This document shows, one piece after another, positions 1 to 7,809 of a stretch of DNA of 18,676 bases. The notes under the pieces were generated by a model, which saw only the letters and a list, made by a program, of their open reading frames with translations, ran no database searches and was not told the DNA's origin. The position numbers and the translations under genes are program-made. Source of the DNA: CBIHON01 sp966211965 (GTDB lineage Bacteria; Pseudomonadota; Gammaproteobacteria; Burkholderiales; Burkholderiaceae_D); contig CBIHON010000068.1 in assembly GCA_966211965.1 (NCBI GenBank), forward strand, positions 1-18,676. Reading direction: 5' to 3'. Positions within the stretch are counted from its first letter, which is position 1; every line of letters begins with the position of its first letter.

Positions 1-68
1 CCACTGGCGACTTGCGGTACCGCCATGCCCCTCACTCCCCCGCTTGCGAGCGTGTGGGGACCTCCGCC

Positions 69-84
69 GGGGCGGGCCCGCCCC
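69..84. repeat. 16-bp perfect GC palindrome
   Basis: GGGGCGGGCCCGCCCC is a perfect dyad just upstream of the solute-binding-protein remnant. There is no T-run on either side, so it is not a standard terminator. Its role is unknown; it lies where the 5' part of the broken gene should have been. Confidence 0.5.
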
Positions 85-109
85 CTGCTTGCGGCCACAA
101 CAGGCTCTA

Positions 110-388
110 GGCAGCGAGATCGTGCAGGAAATTCAGAGACGTGTCGGCAATCGTTCGCCGATTCATATCATGCCGTGGGCCCGCGCTGCTGGAAAACGCG
201 GGCCTCAAAAAGCAGGATGTGGAATTGATTCATACCATCATGGAGTCGCAGTTCTATATCGCCTTTTCGCGCAGTACCGGCGATGCCGTAGTCCATCGAT
301 GGCAACGGACTCTCGATGAAATGCAGCAGGGCGGCAGCTTCGCTCGTTTATACGAAAATGGCTGCCGGGAGAGATTCCGCCCACATGA
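110..388 (+). pseudogene. Remnant of a periplasmic solute-binding protein (SBP_bac_3-like)
   Basis: Two pieces of one family are recognisable in different frames. Codons from 110 give an N-terminal-type stretch (SEIVQEIQRR, then IHIMPWAR). At about 182-186 the frame changes and a C-terminal-type stretch begins (ALLENAGLKKQDVEL, IMESQFYIAFSRSTGDAVV, LDEMQQGGSFARLY). Near the end, the AAAA run at 355-358 seems one base short. Restoring it gives YEKWLPGEIPPT and a stop at 386-388, the typical end of these proteins. Intact members are about 230-280 residues and carry a signal peptide, whereas only about 95 residues remain here. The signal peptide is missing and roughly the middle 100 residues are deleted. 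Intact relatives bind amino acids or similar small solutes in the periplasm for ABC import or signalling. The family assignment is from motif recall; the deletion and the frame breaks are read directly. Confidence 0.7.
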
Positions 389-431
389 AAATTGCCGCAG
401 GAAAGCTCATAGGCGCTCCAGGCAATCACAA

Positions 432-3400
432 TTAATTCTTTTTCGCCAGGATTCCATAGCATTTGCGCAAATCCCGGCAGACCTCCTCCAGCGCCTGCAC
501 CAGTTCCGGCATGCCGTCGTGCACGGCGCCCCCCAATACGCCGGCGTTGGCTTGTTTTTCCAGCTTTTGGCATAGCGCGTGAAGGCGCTGCGCACCGACA
601 TAACCGGCCGCGCCCTTGATCGAATGGAATTCCAATCCCGCGGCACGCGCATCACCGGCCTGCACCGCCGCCTGCGCTGCGGCCAAACGGCGCGGTGCAT
701 CGTCAAGAAAGAGCCCGATAATATTGCGCATGACTTCATCCGGCAGGCCCGATACCGGTGTCAGGTTCACGCTCGATCCGGTCACGCATGGGGCGGAAGT
801 TTTTTCCGGCACGTCGGCATCAAGGCCGAACAGCGCGTTCAACTCGTTTTGCGACAGCGGGGCGGCGGCCAATTGCGGCAGCTTGCGGCCACGGTGCAGC
901 AGGCGTTCGATATTTTGGGCAAGCTCGTCGAACAAGGCGTCCTCATCGATCGGTTTGCTGAGAAAGCCGTCCATCCCGGCCGCCAGGTAACGGGTGCGGT
1001 CTTCGTTGCTGGCGTTGGCGGTGAGCGCGACGATCGGGATGGCGGGGTCGCGCGCACGCAACTCGTCGGTGCCGCCGGCGCGGATGATGAGGGTGGCTTC
1101 CTCCCCGTCCATCTGCGGCATGCGGCCGTCCATCAAGACCAGGTCGAAGTCATGCAGGCTCAACGCCCGCACTGCTTCCAGACCGTTTTCGACGATCTCT
1201 ATGTCGTGGCCCATGCCTTCGAGCAGGGTGCGCACGATGAGCTGGTTAGTTGCGCCGTCTTCGGCGCACAAGACGCGCAGACGATGCGAATGGCGGCCGC
1301 GGCTGCGCCCGGTATTGTCGGCCGCAGCGGGCCGGGTGCCCGGCATCAAGGGCAGCCGGAAACGAAACACCGAACCGGCACCGAGTTGACTCTCCACCAT
1401 GATGCTGCCGCCCATCAATTCCACCAGTTCCTTGCAGATCGCCAAACCGAGACCGGTGCCGCCGTAGCGGCGGGTAGTCGACAGGTCGGCTTGCTCGAAT
1501 TTGCGGAACAGGCGCTTGAGCGCTTCGGGTTCGATCCCGGGCCCGCTGTCACGCACCGAGAATTCGATCGTGATGCCCGGCCCGAACGCATCGATTGCCA
1601 GCACCTGGACCTGGATGGCGCCGCGCTCGGTGAATTTGACGGCATTGCCGAGCAGGTTGACCAGGATCTGGCGGATACGGGTCGGGTCGCCGCGTATGTA
1701 TTCAGGCAGACCGGCGCCAAGCTCGGGTTCAATCGAGATGCTCTTGGCGCTGGTCAGCTCGGCGAACGGTTCGCATAGATCGCGCACCAAGGCCGGCAAG
1801 TTGAAATCGACGGTTTCGATGGTCAGCTTGCCGGCTTCGATTTTCGAGAAATCCAGAATGTCGTTGATGATGCGCAGCAGCGACTGCGCGTTGTTCAAGC
1901 CGCTCTGCACTTGCTCGCGGGTGCGCGTGCGCAGGGTCTCGTCGCGCAGCGCGAACTTGAGCATGCCGATCACCCCGGCGATCGGGGTGCGGATCTCGTG
2001 GCTCATGACGGCCAGGAATTCGCTCTTGGCCAGGCTGGCCAGCTCGGCCGCCTCCTTCTCCGCCAGGCTGGCGCGCAGGGCAGCCTCATGATGTTTGCGC
2101 GCGGTGACGTCGATCACCGTCAAGATATAACCGCCGCGCGGCAGCGGACTGGAACGGATTTCGAGAACCGAACCGTCCGGGCGAACGCGCTCGTAATGCT
2201 GGGGCTCGGGGTGATGCACGCGCAGCATGACTTTTTCGAACAATTCCTGGCGGTCGCCTGGGCCGAACTCGCCTTTGTCGACCAGGAAGCGAACGATGGC
2301 TTCAGCCATCGGCAAACCGTTCTCGAACAAACTTTCATCGACACCGAGGATACGCTTGTAGGCATCGTTACAGGCCATGATGCGCAGGTCGGGATCGGAC
2401 AGGATGACGCCGCCGGGAATGTTTTCCACCACCGTCTTGAGCACGTTGTTTTGCTGCTGCATTGCAATCTCAGCCTGCTTGCGCTCGCTGATGTCCTGCA
2501 TGGTCTCGATCGCGCCGATGATGTTGCCATCCTCGTCACGCAAGGGAGCCGCGGTGAAAGCAAGCCAGCGGCCGCCGGACTGCATGTTGGGGAAATACGC
2601 TTCGGCTTCGAGCGCGTCCGGCACCAGTGCCGACCTGCGCCCGCTCTCGCCGTAAAATTCGGCGAGGTCTTCCAACTGCTTGCCGTCCACTACCAGGTCG
2701 GCCAGGCAGGGGCGAGGATTGGGATAGAACGCGCGCCATTGTCCGTTAGTCCCCAGCACCTCGGCGGCACTGATGCCGGAAATGCTTTCCAGCGCCAGGT
2801 TCCAATGCGTCACGCAATGCAGGCGATCGATCACGAAGGTCGCAACCGCGGTCCCTTGCATGATTTGCGACAGCAGCTTTTCGCGCCGCTTGAGTTCGGT
2901 TTCCGCGTGCTTGCGTTCCGTGATGTCGGTGAAGGTGGAAACGAAGCCGGCCAGCCGTTCCTCGAAGAAAACCGGCTTGCCTTGGATCAGGTAAGTGCTG
3001 CCGTCCGGCCGCGAGCGCTCGAACTTGTGCGGCAGAAAGCGGCGCGCCAGCTCGACCCGCTCGCGCACTTGCTCCTCGATGTCGCCCGGCCCGTACTCGC
3101 CGCGCCTGGCAATGACGCGAATCATGTCCTCGAACGAGGCGCCGGCAATGAGGTCCTTCTGCAAGCCCATGAATTCGGCGCCGACCTGGTTCCAGTACTT
3201 GATTCTCAACTGGTCGTCGAAGGCCGAGACGCCTTGCGGCATGCAGTCGAGCACCGCCTGCAGGAACGCCGATTGCCGCTCGAATGCCTGCTCGACCAGC
3301 TTGCGTTCGGTGACGTCGCGCACGGTGACGATCAACGTGCGGTCGCCCTGGATATCGACCACGGTAGCGGCCAGGTCGACATACAGAATCTTGCCGTCGC

Positions 3401-3692
3401 GTGACTTCAGGCGCGCCGAAAAACCGGTGCCGGCTTTTTCTTCACGCAAATGCTGCGCGTAGGCGTCGGCTTGCTCCGGGTCTGCCCACAATCCGAGTTC
3501 GACAATGGTCCTGCCGATCACTTCTTCCCGCCGGTAGCCGGTCAGGCGCTCAAAACCCGGATTGACGTCGAGCAGGGTGGCATCGTTCCAGCGAGTAAAG
3601 GTGATGGCGTCGGGAGACGCATGGAAAAGATGGCGGTACCGTTCCAGTTCGGCGGTTTGCGTCGTACCGGCAATCGGGATTTGGCCTGCCAT
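432..3692 (-). CDS. Hybrid sensor histidine kinase (4 PAS, HisKA, HATPase, REC, Hpt)
   Basis: A 1086-residue phosphorelay kinase with no membrane segment or signal peptide, so a cytosolic sensor is expected. Domains in order: PAS1 about 16-131, PAS2 about 140-262, PAS3 about 270-405 and PAS4 about 412-533. HisKA has phospho-acceptor His565 (MSHEIRTP). The HATPase_c domain has N-box Asn683, G1 DSGPGI at 715-720 and G2 GGTGLGL at 744-750. The receiver has acidic E811/D812, phospho-acceptor Asp855 and Lys913. The Hpt domain has His1023 (FHSIKGAAG). PAS2 and PAS4 share GE(Y/F)GPGD and a following RPDGS segment, which fits the PAS_7 type. All residues needed for a His-Asp-His relay are present, but no partner response regulator with an output domain lies in the window. 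The start is supported by AAGGGAG about 8 bases upstream. The signal sensed is unknown; several PAS domains suggest redox, small-molecule or light input (inference). Confidence 0.93.
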   Translation of the reverse strand: MAGQIPIAGTTQTAELERYRHLFHASPDAITFTRWNDATLLDVNPGFERLTGYRREEVIGRTIVELGLWADPEQADAYAQHLREEKAGTGFSARLKSRDGKILYVDLAATVVDIQGDRTLIVTVRDVTERKLVEQAFERQSAFLQAVLDCMPQGVSAFDDQLRIKYWNQVGAEFMGLQKDLIAGASFEDMIRVIARRGEYGPGDIEEQVRERVELARRFLPHKFERSRPDGSTYLIQGKPVFFEERLAGFVSTFTDITERKHAETELKRREKLLSQIMQGTAVATFVIDRLHCVTHWNLALESISGISAAEVLGTNGQWRAFYPNPRPCLADLVVDGKQLEDLAEFYGESGRRSALVPDALEAEAYFPNMQSGGRWLAFTAAPLRDEDGNIIGAIETMQDISERKQAEIAMQQQNNVLKTVVENIPGGVILSDPDLRIMACNDAYKRILGVDESLFENGLPMAEAIVRFLVDKGEFGPGDRQELFEKVMLRVHHPEPQHYERVRPDGSVLEIRSSPLPRGGYILTVIDVTARKHHEAALRASLAEKEAAELASLAKSEFLAVMSHEIRTPIAGVIGMLKFALRDETLRTRTREQVQSGLNNAQSLLRIINDILDFSKIEAGKLTIETVDFNLPALVRDLCEPFAELTSAKSISIEPELGAGLPEYIRGDPTRIRQILVNLLGNAVKFTERGAIQVQVLAIDAFGPGITIEFSVRDSGPGIEPEALKRLFRKFEQADLSTTRRYGGTGLGLAICKELVELMGGSIMVESQLGAGSVFRFRLPLMPGTRPAAADNTGRSRGRHSHRLRVLCAEDGATNQLIVRTLLEGMGHDIEIVENGLEAVRALSLHDFDLVLMDGRMPQMDGEEATLIIRAGGTDELRARDPAIPIVALTANASNEDRTRYLAAGMDGFLSKPIDEDALFDELAQNIERLLHRGRKLPQLAAAPLSQNELNALFGLDADVPEKTSAPCVTGSSVNLTPVSGLPDEVMRNIIGLFLDDAPRRLAAAQAAVQAGDARAAGLEFHSIKGAAGYVGAQRLHALCQKLEKQANAGVLGGAVHDGMPELVQALEEVCRDLRKCYGILAKKN

Positions 3693-3729
3693 CCTTGGAT
3701 CTCCCTTGCGTCAATGCGATGGACGATGT

Positions 3730-3846
3730 TTAAAAATAAAGCGGCATTTGCCGCATCAGGGCCACACGATACCACTGCGGCGGTGCTGCCGGAAAGAAAC
3801 CGCAAGGGCAACGGCCGGAGCCGGCCTTGGCAAGGGCCTCGCTCAT
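3730..3846 (-). CDS. Possible small coupled ORF, unknown function
   Basis: A 38-residue ORF whose ATG overlaps the stop codon of the acyl-CoA ligase gene (ATGA), with AAGGA a few bases upstream. It begins MSEALAKAGSGRCPCGFF and ends with RQMPLYF. The last codons are the terminator hairpin and its T-rich tail. Two cysteines spaced CPC are the only notable feature; no family is recognised. The overlap and ribosome site favour translation. The short length and the terminator inside the ORF favour chance. Confidence 0.25.
   Translation of the reverse strand: MSEALAKAGSGRCPCGFFPAAPPQWYRVALMRQMPLYF
3731..3756 (-). terminator. Rho-independent terminator after the acyl-CoA ligase gene
   Basis: Read on the minus strand: GCGGCA-AA-TGCCGC (stem at 3741-3754), followed by TTTATTTTT (3740-3731). 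It lies about 90 bases beyond the ligase stop codon and just before the kinase gene. It would separate the ligase transcript from the kinase transcript. The loop is very small; opening one pair gives a 5-bp stem with a 4-base loop. Confidence 0.5.
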
Positions 3847-5498
3847 CTTTTTTCCTTGTCCTGCAGCACCCGCCACAAGACCTTGCCGGCGGGCGACCTG
3901 GGCAGCGCATCGACGAACTCGACGATGCGCGGCACCTTGTCGGCCGCCATTTTTTCGCGCGCCCACATGATGATGTCGTCGGCGCCGGCCTCGCTGTAGA
4001 GTTTGCGCACTACGACCGCTTTGACGATTTCCCCGCGATAGGCGTCCGGCACTGCGATCACGCAGCATTCCTGGATCGCCGGATGCTGGTGCAGCGTCAG
4101 TTCGACTTCGGCCGGCCAGACCTTGAAGCCGCTGGTATTGATCATGCGTTTCAGGCGGTCGGTGTAAAAGAAAAAACCTTCCTCATCCATGTAGCCCAGA
4201 TCGCCGGACCTGAAGAAATCCTTGCCGTCGATTTCACAAAAGGCTTGCGCGGTTTTCTCGGGATCTTTCCAATAGCCTTGGAACAGTTGCGGACCATGGA
4301 TCACGATTTCGCCCACCTGATTGGGCGGCAGCGGCTGCAGATTGGCCGGATCGATTATGCGCGCCTCGGTGTTGAAGATCGGGATGCCGAGACATTGATG
4401 TTTCATGCGCTGCGGCGGATTGGCATGCGAAGGCGCCATGGTTTCCGACAGGCCATAGCCTTCCATGTATTGCAGGCCGGTCAGGTCGAACAATTTCTGG
4501 GCAATCGGCGCCGGCATCGAGGCGCCGCCGCCGGATACGCGACGCAAGCTGGACAAGTCATACTCCCCCAGGCGCGGATTGGACAGAAAGTCGATCATCA
4601 TGGTCACGATATTGGTCCAGTGCGTGACCTTGTGGCGCATGATGAGTTGCGCCGCCATGTCGCGCTCCCAACGCGGCAGGATTACGATCGTGCCGCCGCT
4701 GTAGATCAGCCCATTCATGGAGATCTGCATGCCGGTGACATGAAAAAACGGCAGGACCGCCAGACTGACGTGACCGGACAAGACGCTGCCCGACCAGCTC
4801 GGGCTTGCGACTGCGGTAAACATCACCGAGCGGTGCGTGTGAATGCAGCCTTTCGGCTTGCCGGTGGTGCCGGCGGTATAGGGCATGCAGGCAAAATCGT
4901 CGGGCTCGGCCTGATGGCGGCGCGGGACGCGGGCGGCGGCAATCGCCTCCCGCCAGGCCACGACGCCTGGCATGCGCGGCACCTCGCGCGGCGCGCGCAG
5001 GTTTTCCGGCACGTTCAATTCGGTCGGCGCCGTCAGGTAATCGGAATACGTCGCCACCACCGCGTGCGCCAGGCAGGTGATACCCATCAGCGGCGCCAAC
5101 CTGCCGAACACATCTTGCGAAGCCAGCGCGACCCGGGCCCCGCTATCCTCGATGTAGTGGCTCAACTCGATCGTCATCAACATCGGATTGACCGGCACCA
5201 CCACCGCATCGGCGCGCAGGATCGCGTAATAGGCGATCACGAATTGCGGACAGTTTTGCATATCGAGCAGCACGCGGTCGCCGCGACGCACGCCGCACAC
5301 ACTCTGCAGATATCCTGCCAGCGCATTGACCTCGGCCTTCAACTGCGCATAGGTCAAGGCGGAATCGTAAAACAGTGTCGCGGCCCGGTCCGGATAACGC
5401 AGCGCGGAAATCTCCAGATTCATATAAACGCTGGTCTCGGGTGCGGCAATTGTGTATGGGGAACCGTCCGGCCAATGCGGGTAGTGTTTCGTGTTCAT
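3843..5498 (-). CDS. Fatty-acid--CoA ligase (AMP-binding, class I adenylate-forming)
   Basis: A 551-residue acyl-CoA synthetase expected to activate a carboxylic acid with ATP to the acyl-adenylate and then to the CoA thioester. Motifs, numbered from the chosen start: P-loop YTAGTTGKPKG at 207-217; YMEGYGLSET at 344-353; the ATP-ribose-binding Asp433 in RSGDLGY; hinge DRLKRMI after 447; and the C-terminal catalytic Lys539 in PRSPAGKVLWR. The whole N- and C-domain architecture is intact. The reading frame could start 15 codons earlier (5543), but only the ATG at 5498 is preceded by a purine-rich site (GGCGGAG), which is close to the ATG. The overall pattern suits medium- or long-chain fatty acid ligases, and an aromatic or other acid substrate is possible. 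It appears to be transcribed alone or with the small ORF at its 3' end; a terminator follows. Confidence 0.9.
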   Translation of the reverse strand: MNTKHYPHWPDGSPYTIAAPETSVYMNLEISALRYPDRAATLFYDSALTYAQLKAEVNALAGYLQSVCGVRRGDRVLLDMQNCPQFVIAYYAILRADAVVVPVNPMLMTIELSHYIEDSGARVALASQDVFGRLAPLMGITCLAHAVVATYSDYLTAPTELNVPENLRAPREVPRMPGVVAWREAIAAARVPRRHQAEPDDFACMPYTAGTTGKPKGCIHTHRSVMFTAVASPSWSGSVLSGHVSLAVLPFFHVTGMQISMNGLIYSGGTIVILPRWERDMAAQLIMRHKVTHWTNIVTMMIDFLSNPRLGEYDLSSLRRVSGGGASMPAPIAQKLFDLTGLQYMEGYGLSETMAPSHANPPQRMKHQCLGIPIFNTEARIIDPANLQPLPPNQVGEIVIHGPQLFQGYWKDPEKTAQAFCEIDGKDFFRSGDLGYMDEEGFFFYTDRLKRMINTSGFKVWPAEVELTLHQHPAIQECCVIAVPDAYRGEIVKAVVVRKLYSEAGADDIIMWAREKMAADKVPRIVEFVDALPRSPAGKVLWRVLQDKEKR

Positions 5499-5810
5499 GT
5501 CTCCGCCTGTTTTATACGATTTAACTGGTTGGCTATTGTGCATGATTTGTGGACTTCAATGCCAGTCGCTCGTATGCTTTTCAGGGGCCGGACCGGTCCC
5601 GCGAGGGGTTTCATGATGGGAAGTATTACACGATGTTTTATGGCATTGCTTAAACGAAGTCTTGCAAGGCGACATTCCTGCAGGGGCGCTCCCGGCCTAA
5701 AAACGCTCTACCATACCGTTCCTCCGGAACCGGCCTGCGCAACACGGCGGCGTTAACCCACCCGTTTCTCGATCCGCGTTCGCAAACGCCTTCGTACTTT
5801 GCCCCCTCCG
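5499..5810. other. Intergenic region, no gene recognised
   Basis: This region should hold the promoter of the acyl-CoA ligase gene (a TATAAA sequence lies close to its start) and the 3' end of the tag transcript. It contains a 10-bp palindrome GGACCGGTCC at 5590-5599 and a small hairpin GCGTT-CGCA-AACGC at 5776-5789, neither with a T-run. The open frames through it look like random readthrough. Confidence 0.5.
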
Positions 5811-6428
5811 TCAGCGGCCCGGCCGCTCGAAACGCTCGCGCGAGCGTTCAACTTTGGCTCTGGTCACGCACTCCTCTACGTGATCATTGATCAGTCCCAC
5901 TGCTTGCATAAACGCATAAACAGTGGTTGGCCCGACGAATTTCCAACCCTGCTTTTTTAGCGCCTTCGACAAGGCAATGGATTGCGCCGAGCTTGATGCG
6001 GTTTGCGGCTCCGCCAACTGCCGGGCGCTGGGTTCGTGGCGCCAAATGAAGGCTGCCAGCGAACCTTCTTGTTTGACCAATTCCTGTGCCCGTTGAGCAT
6101 TATTGATGACCGCTTCGATCTTCCCTCGGTGGCGGACAATTCCTTCGTTGTTGAGCAGACGTTCGACATCGTGCTCGGTGAAGCATGCGATTCTGTTGAA
6201 GTCGAAATGATGGAACGCCAGTCGGAAATTCTCGCGCTTGGCGAGAATGGTGCGCCAACTTAATCCCGACTGAAATCCCTCCAGGCTCAACTTCTCGAAC
6301 AAGCGATGGTCGTCACTGACCGGGAAACCCCATTCGGTATCGTGATAGGCAAGAAACTCCGGTGCGGCGCCGCACCAGCGGCAGCGCGACTTGCTGTCGG
6401 GGCCGATGATCGTCATACTCATTTGCAT
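5811..6428 (-). CDS. tag: DNA-3-methyladenine glycosylase I
   Basis: A 205-residue base-excision repair enzyme that removes 3-methyladenine from alkylated DNA. It matches the E. coli Tag pattern along its length. The zinc-site residues are C16, H29, H183 and C187, with the same spacings as C4, H17, H175 and C179 of E. coli. The base-pocket residues Y28, E50 and W58 correspond to Y16, E38 and W46. Hallmark segments are YHDTEWGFP, LEGFQSGLSW, GIVRHRGKI and SKALKKQGWKFVGPTT. The start codon is not certain: ATGs at codons 1, 3 and 5 are all possible, with only a weak GAGACAG upstream. It lies 37 bases after the YciI-like gene on the same strand and may be the last gene of a tetR-yciI-tag transcript. 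An 18-bp palindrome (5831-5848) falls inside its Arg/Glu-rich C-terminus. Confidence 0.95.
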   Translation of the reverse strand: MQMSMTIIGPDSKSRCRWCGAAPEFLAYHDTEWGFPVSDDHRLFEKLSLEGFQSGLSWRTILAKRENFRLAFHHFDFNRIACFTEHDVERLLNNEGIVRHRGKIEAVINNAQRAQELVKQEGSLAAFIWRHEPSARQLAEPQTASSSAQSIALSKALKKQGWKFVGPTTVYAFMQAVGLINDHVEECVTRAKVERSRERFERPGR

Positions 6429-6465
6429 TCTGTCTCGGTGTTGAAAACGTCAATTTGCCGCTCGA

Positions 6466-6753
6466 TCAAGGAAGCAGAAATGCCAGCCGCTCGTCGGTTC
6501 TTGAAGGGGCAATTTCAATTATCTCGGCAGTAACGACATCTTCGGCAACAAACGGATCGCTGGTCACCCTGTTTTGAAGATCTTCCAGCGACGTATTGTG
6601 CGCCATGACGCCGCCGCCCGAACTGGGCGCAAGACTGCCGGCCAATAAAAATACGCCGTCATCAAAGCCGCGTTTTATCCACTCCCTGTGTCCTTCCATG
6701 AATTGACTGGCTTGGCCCTTGTTATTGGAAAACTTGAGCAGCACGATAAACAT
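6466..6753 (-). CDS. YciI-like protein
   Basis: A 95-residue protein of the YciI-like ferredoxin-fold family. It starts MFIVLLKFSNN and carries the conserved His22 in EGHREWIKRGFDDG, followed by an LLAGSLAP segment and a C-terminal SDPFVAEDVVTAEIIEI strand-helix-strand region. Family members are small dimeric alpha-beta barrel proteins, some fused to or acting as enzymes; the substrate is generally unknown. The start at 6753 is chosen because AAGGAGG lies 7 bases upstream; a longer frame upstream has no such site. The gene sits between the TetR gene (71-base gap) and tag (37-base gap) on the same strand, so co-transcription is likely. Its function here is inferred only from the family. Confidence 0.85.
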   Translation of the reverse strand: MFIVLLKFSNNKGQASQFMEGHREWIKRGFDDGVFLLAGSLAPSSGGGVMAHNTSLEDLQNRVTSDPFVAEDVVTAEIIEIAPSRTDERLAFLLP

Positions 6754-6824
6754 TCGATGATCCTCCTTGCAAAATGAAATTTTAAGAGCCCTACTCAACG
6801 TGTACGCCGCCATGAGGAAGCGTG

Positions 6825-7430
6825 CTAATCCGCCCCTTGCCGGTCATCTTCATTCCCTGCGGCGCTTTGTTCGCACGATTTCAGCCAGTCGACCATCTGC
6901 TGCACCTCGTGTTTGATGAATTTTTCATCGTGAAAAGCGTGTGCCAATGTGGCGACGCCCTGGCTGCGCGCGAGAAGATGCATTGCCAGCTTATCGGCGT
7001 CCGTCTTGCGGCCGAGTAGTGTGAATTGCTTGCGCAACCAAGTCCGAAACAGCGTAAATAGTTTGCTTGCGTCAGCTTGTGCTGGATGATCCAGCTTGGC
7101 AAGCTCAGCGCACAAGGTGCCCACCGGACAACCATAAAGGTTTATCTTGGCACGGTTCATGATGAGAATATTGATGAAGCTTCGGATGTGATCTGCTGGT
7201 TGTGCCCCGTCGGTTTCCCACTGTTCCAACATTTTGCGGGTGTTGGCAAGACGCAACTCGATTACGTCAGCCAGAATTTCATCCTTGGATTTGAAGTGAT
7301 AGTAAAAATTGCCGCGTGAAATCTTTACTGCATCGGCGATATCCGAGAACGAAGTATGTTCGTAGCCGCGCTGATAGAACAACTGATCGGCAGCCTCGAT
7401 AATGTGACCGCGTGTTGTTTTGCCGCTCAT
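6825..7430 (-). CDS. TetR/AcrR family transcriptional regulator
   Basis: A 201-residue one-component regulator. The N-terminal helix-turn-helix spans about residues 8-52 (IIEAADQLFYQRGYEHTS, then FSDIADAVKISRGNFYYHF), the standard TetR signature. The C-terminal ligand domain (about 80-190) contains GCPVGTLCAELA, common in the TetR_C groups related to AcuR/YxaF-like repressors. AAAGGTG lies upstream of the ATG. It is the first gene of a probable minus-strand unit with yciI and tag and could control that unit and itself. The TTATC-N7-GATAA dyad at 7479-7495 is a candidate operator. The ligand is unknown. Confidence 0.92.
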   Translation of the reverse strand: MSGKTTRGHIIEAADQLFYQRGYEHTSFSDIADAVKISRGNFYYHFKSKDEILADVIELRLANTRKMLEQWETDGAQPADHIRSFINILIMNRAKINLYGCPVGTLCAELAKLDHPAQADASKLFTLFRTWLRKQFTLLGRKTDADKLAMHLLARSQGVATLAHAFHDEKFIKHEVQQMVDWLKSCEQSAAGNEDDRQGAD

Positions 7431-7478
7431 AAAAACACCTTTCCAGTCAACTGTGCCTCAAGGGTGAGGGCGCTTAAG

Positions 7479-7495
7479 TTATCTCATCACGATAA
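7479..7495. promoter_or_regulatory. Candidate TetR-type operator (TTATC-N7-GATAA)
   Basis: A 17-bp dyad with 5-bp arms lies 50-65 bases upstream of the TetR start codon, where an autoregulatory operator would be expected. The assignment rests on position and symmetry alone. Confidence 0.25.
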
Positions 7496-7533
7496 AAAGG
7501 CATGAGGCATTTCTTCGCTGCGCCGCAACGCTT

Positions 7534-7579
7534 TAGGATGATAGTCCTAAAACGCGAGGAGAATAGGACAATTGCCCTA
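7534..7579. promoter_or_regulatory. Paired dyads TAGGAy-N4-GyCCTA, likely operator pair
   Basis: Site 1 (7534-7549) is TAGGAT-GATA-GTCCTA and site 2 (7564-7579) is TAGGAC-AATT-GCCCTA. Each departs by one base from a perfect TAGGAC-N4-GTCCTA dyad. Their centres are 30 bp apart, close to three helical turns, so two dimers could bind the same face. The 6-4-6 geometry resembles boxes of LuxR/FixJ-type response regulators, but the sequence is not one I can assign. They lie about 100-150 bases upstream of the TetR gene, in a stretch without other genes. Confidence 0.45.
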
Positions 7580-7809
7580 TTTCGTCAAGACGCGGCAAAT
7601 GTGATGCGAGCAGATCGATCGCGTCGGAAGAGGCCAATGTCTACTGGAACCGACGCGCAAGGGTGGCGAAAGAAGGACCGTTTCGCCAGTTGGCCGGATA
7701 AAGTCATCGCCGCACGAATGGCCGCGCTTTCGGCGCTGGATCGCACATGCCGATGCCCGGCCTCGGCGCTCTGCCGCCATGCCGAATCCTCCAAACTGCA
7801 GCCGCTCGC
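7580..7809. other. Intergenic, no gene recognised
   Basis: Open frames on both strands here give Arg/Ala-rich or Ser-rich translations without family motifs. Nothing else supportable was seen between the paired dyads and the palindromic repeat element. Confidence 0.4.

Noticed and set aside
579..3404. Two long plus-strand open frames opposite the kinase gene
   Set aside because: They run exactly antisense to well-conserved kinase domains and show no domain signature or ribosome site.
3450..5756. Very long plus-strand open frame opposite the kinase and ligase genes
   Set aside because: Antisense of two clear genes; His/Arg/Gly-rich translation without family motifs, a usual shadow in GC-rich DNA.
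5831..5848. 18-bp perfect palindrome at the end of tag as a terminator
   Set aside because: Lies inside the coding sequence (Arg/Glu/Phe codons) and has no T-run; likely a by-product of codon choice.
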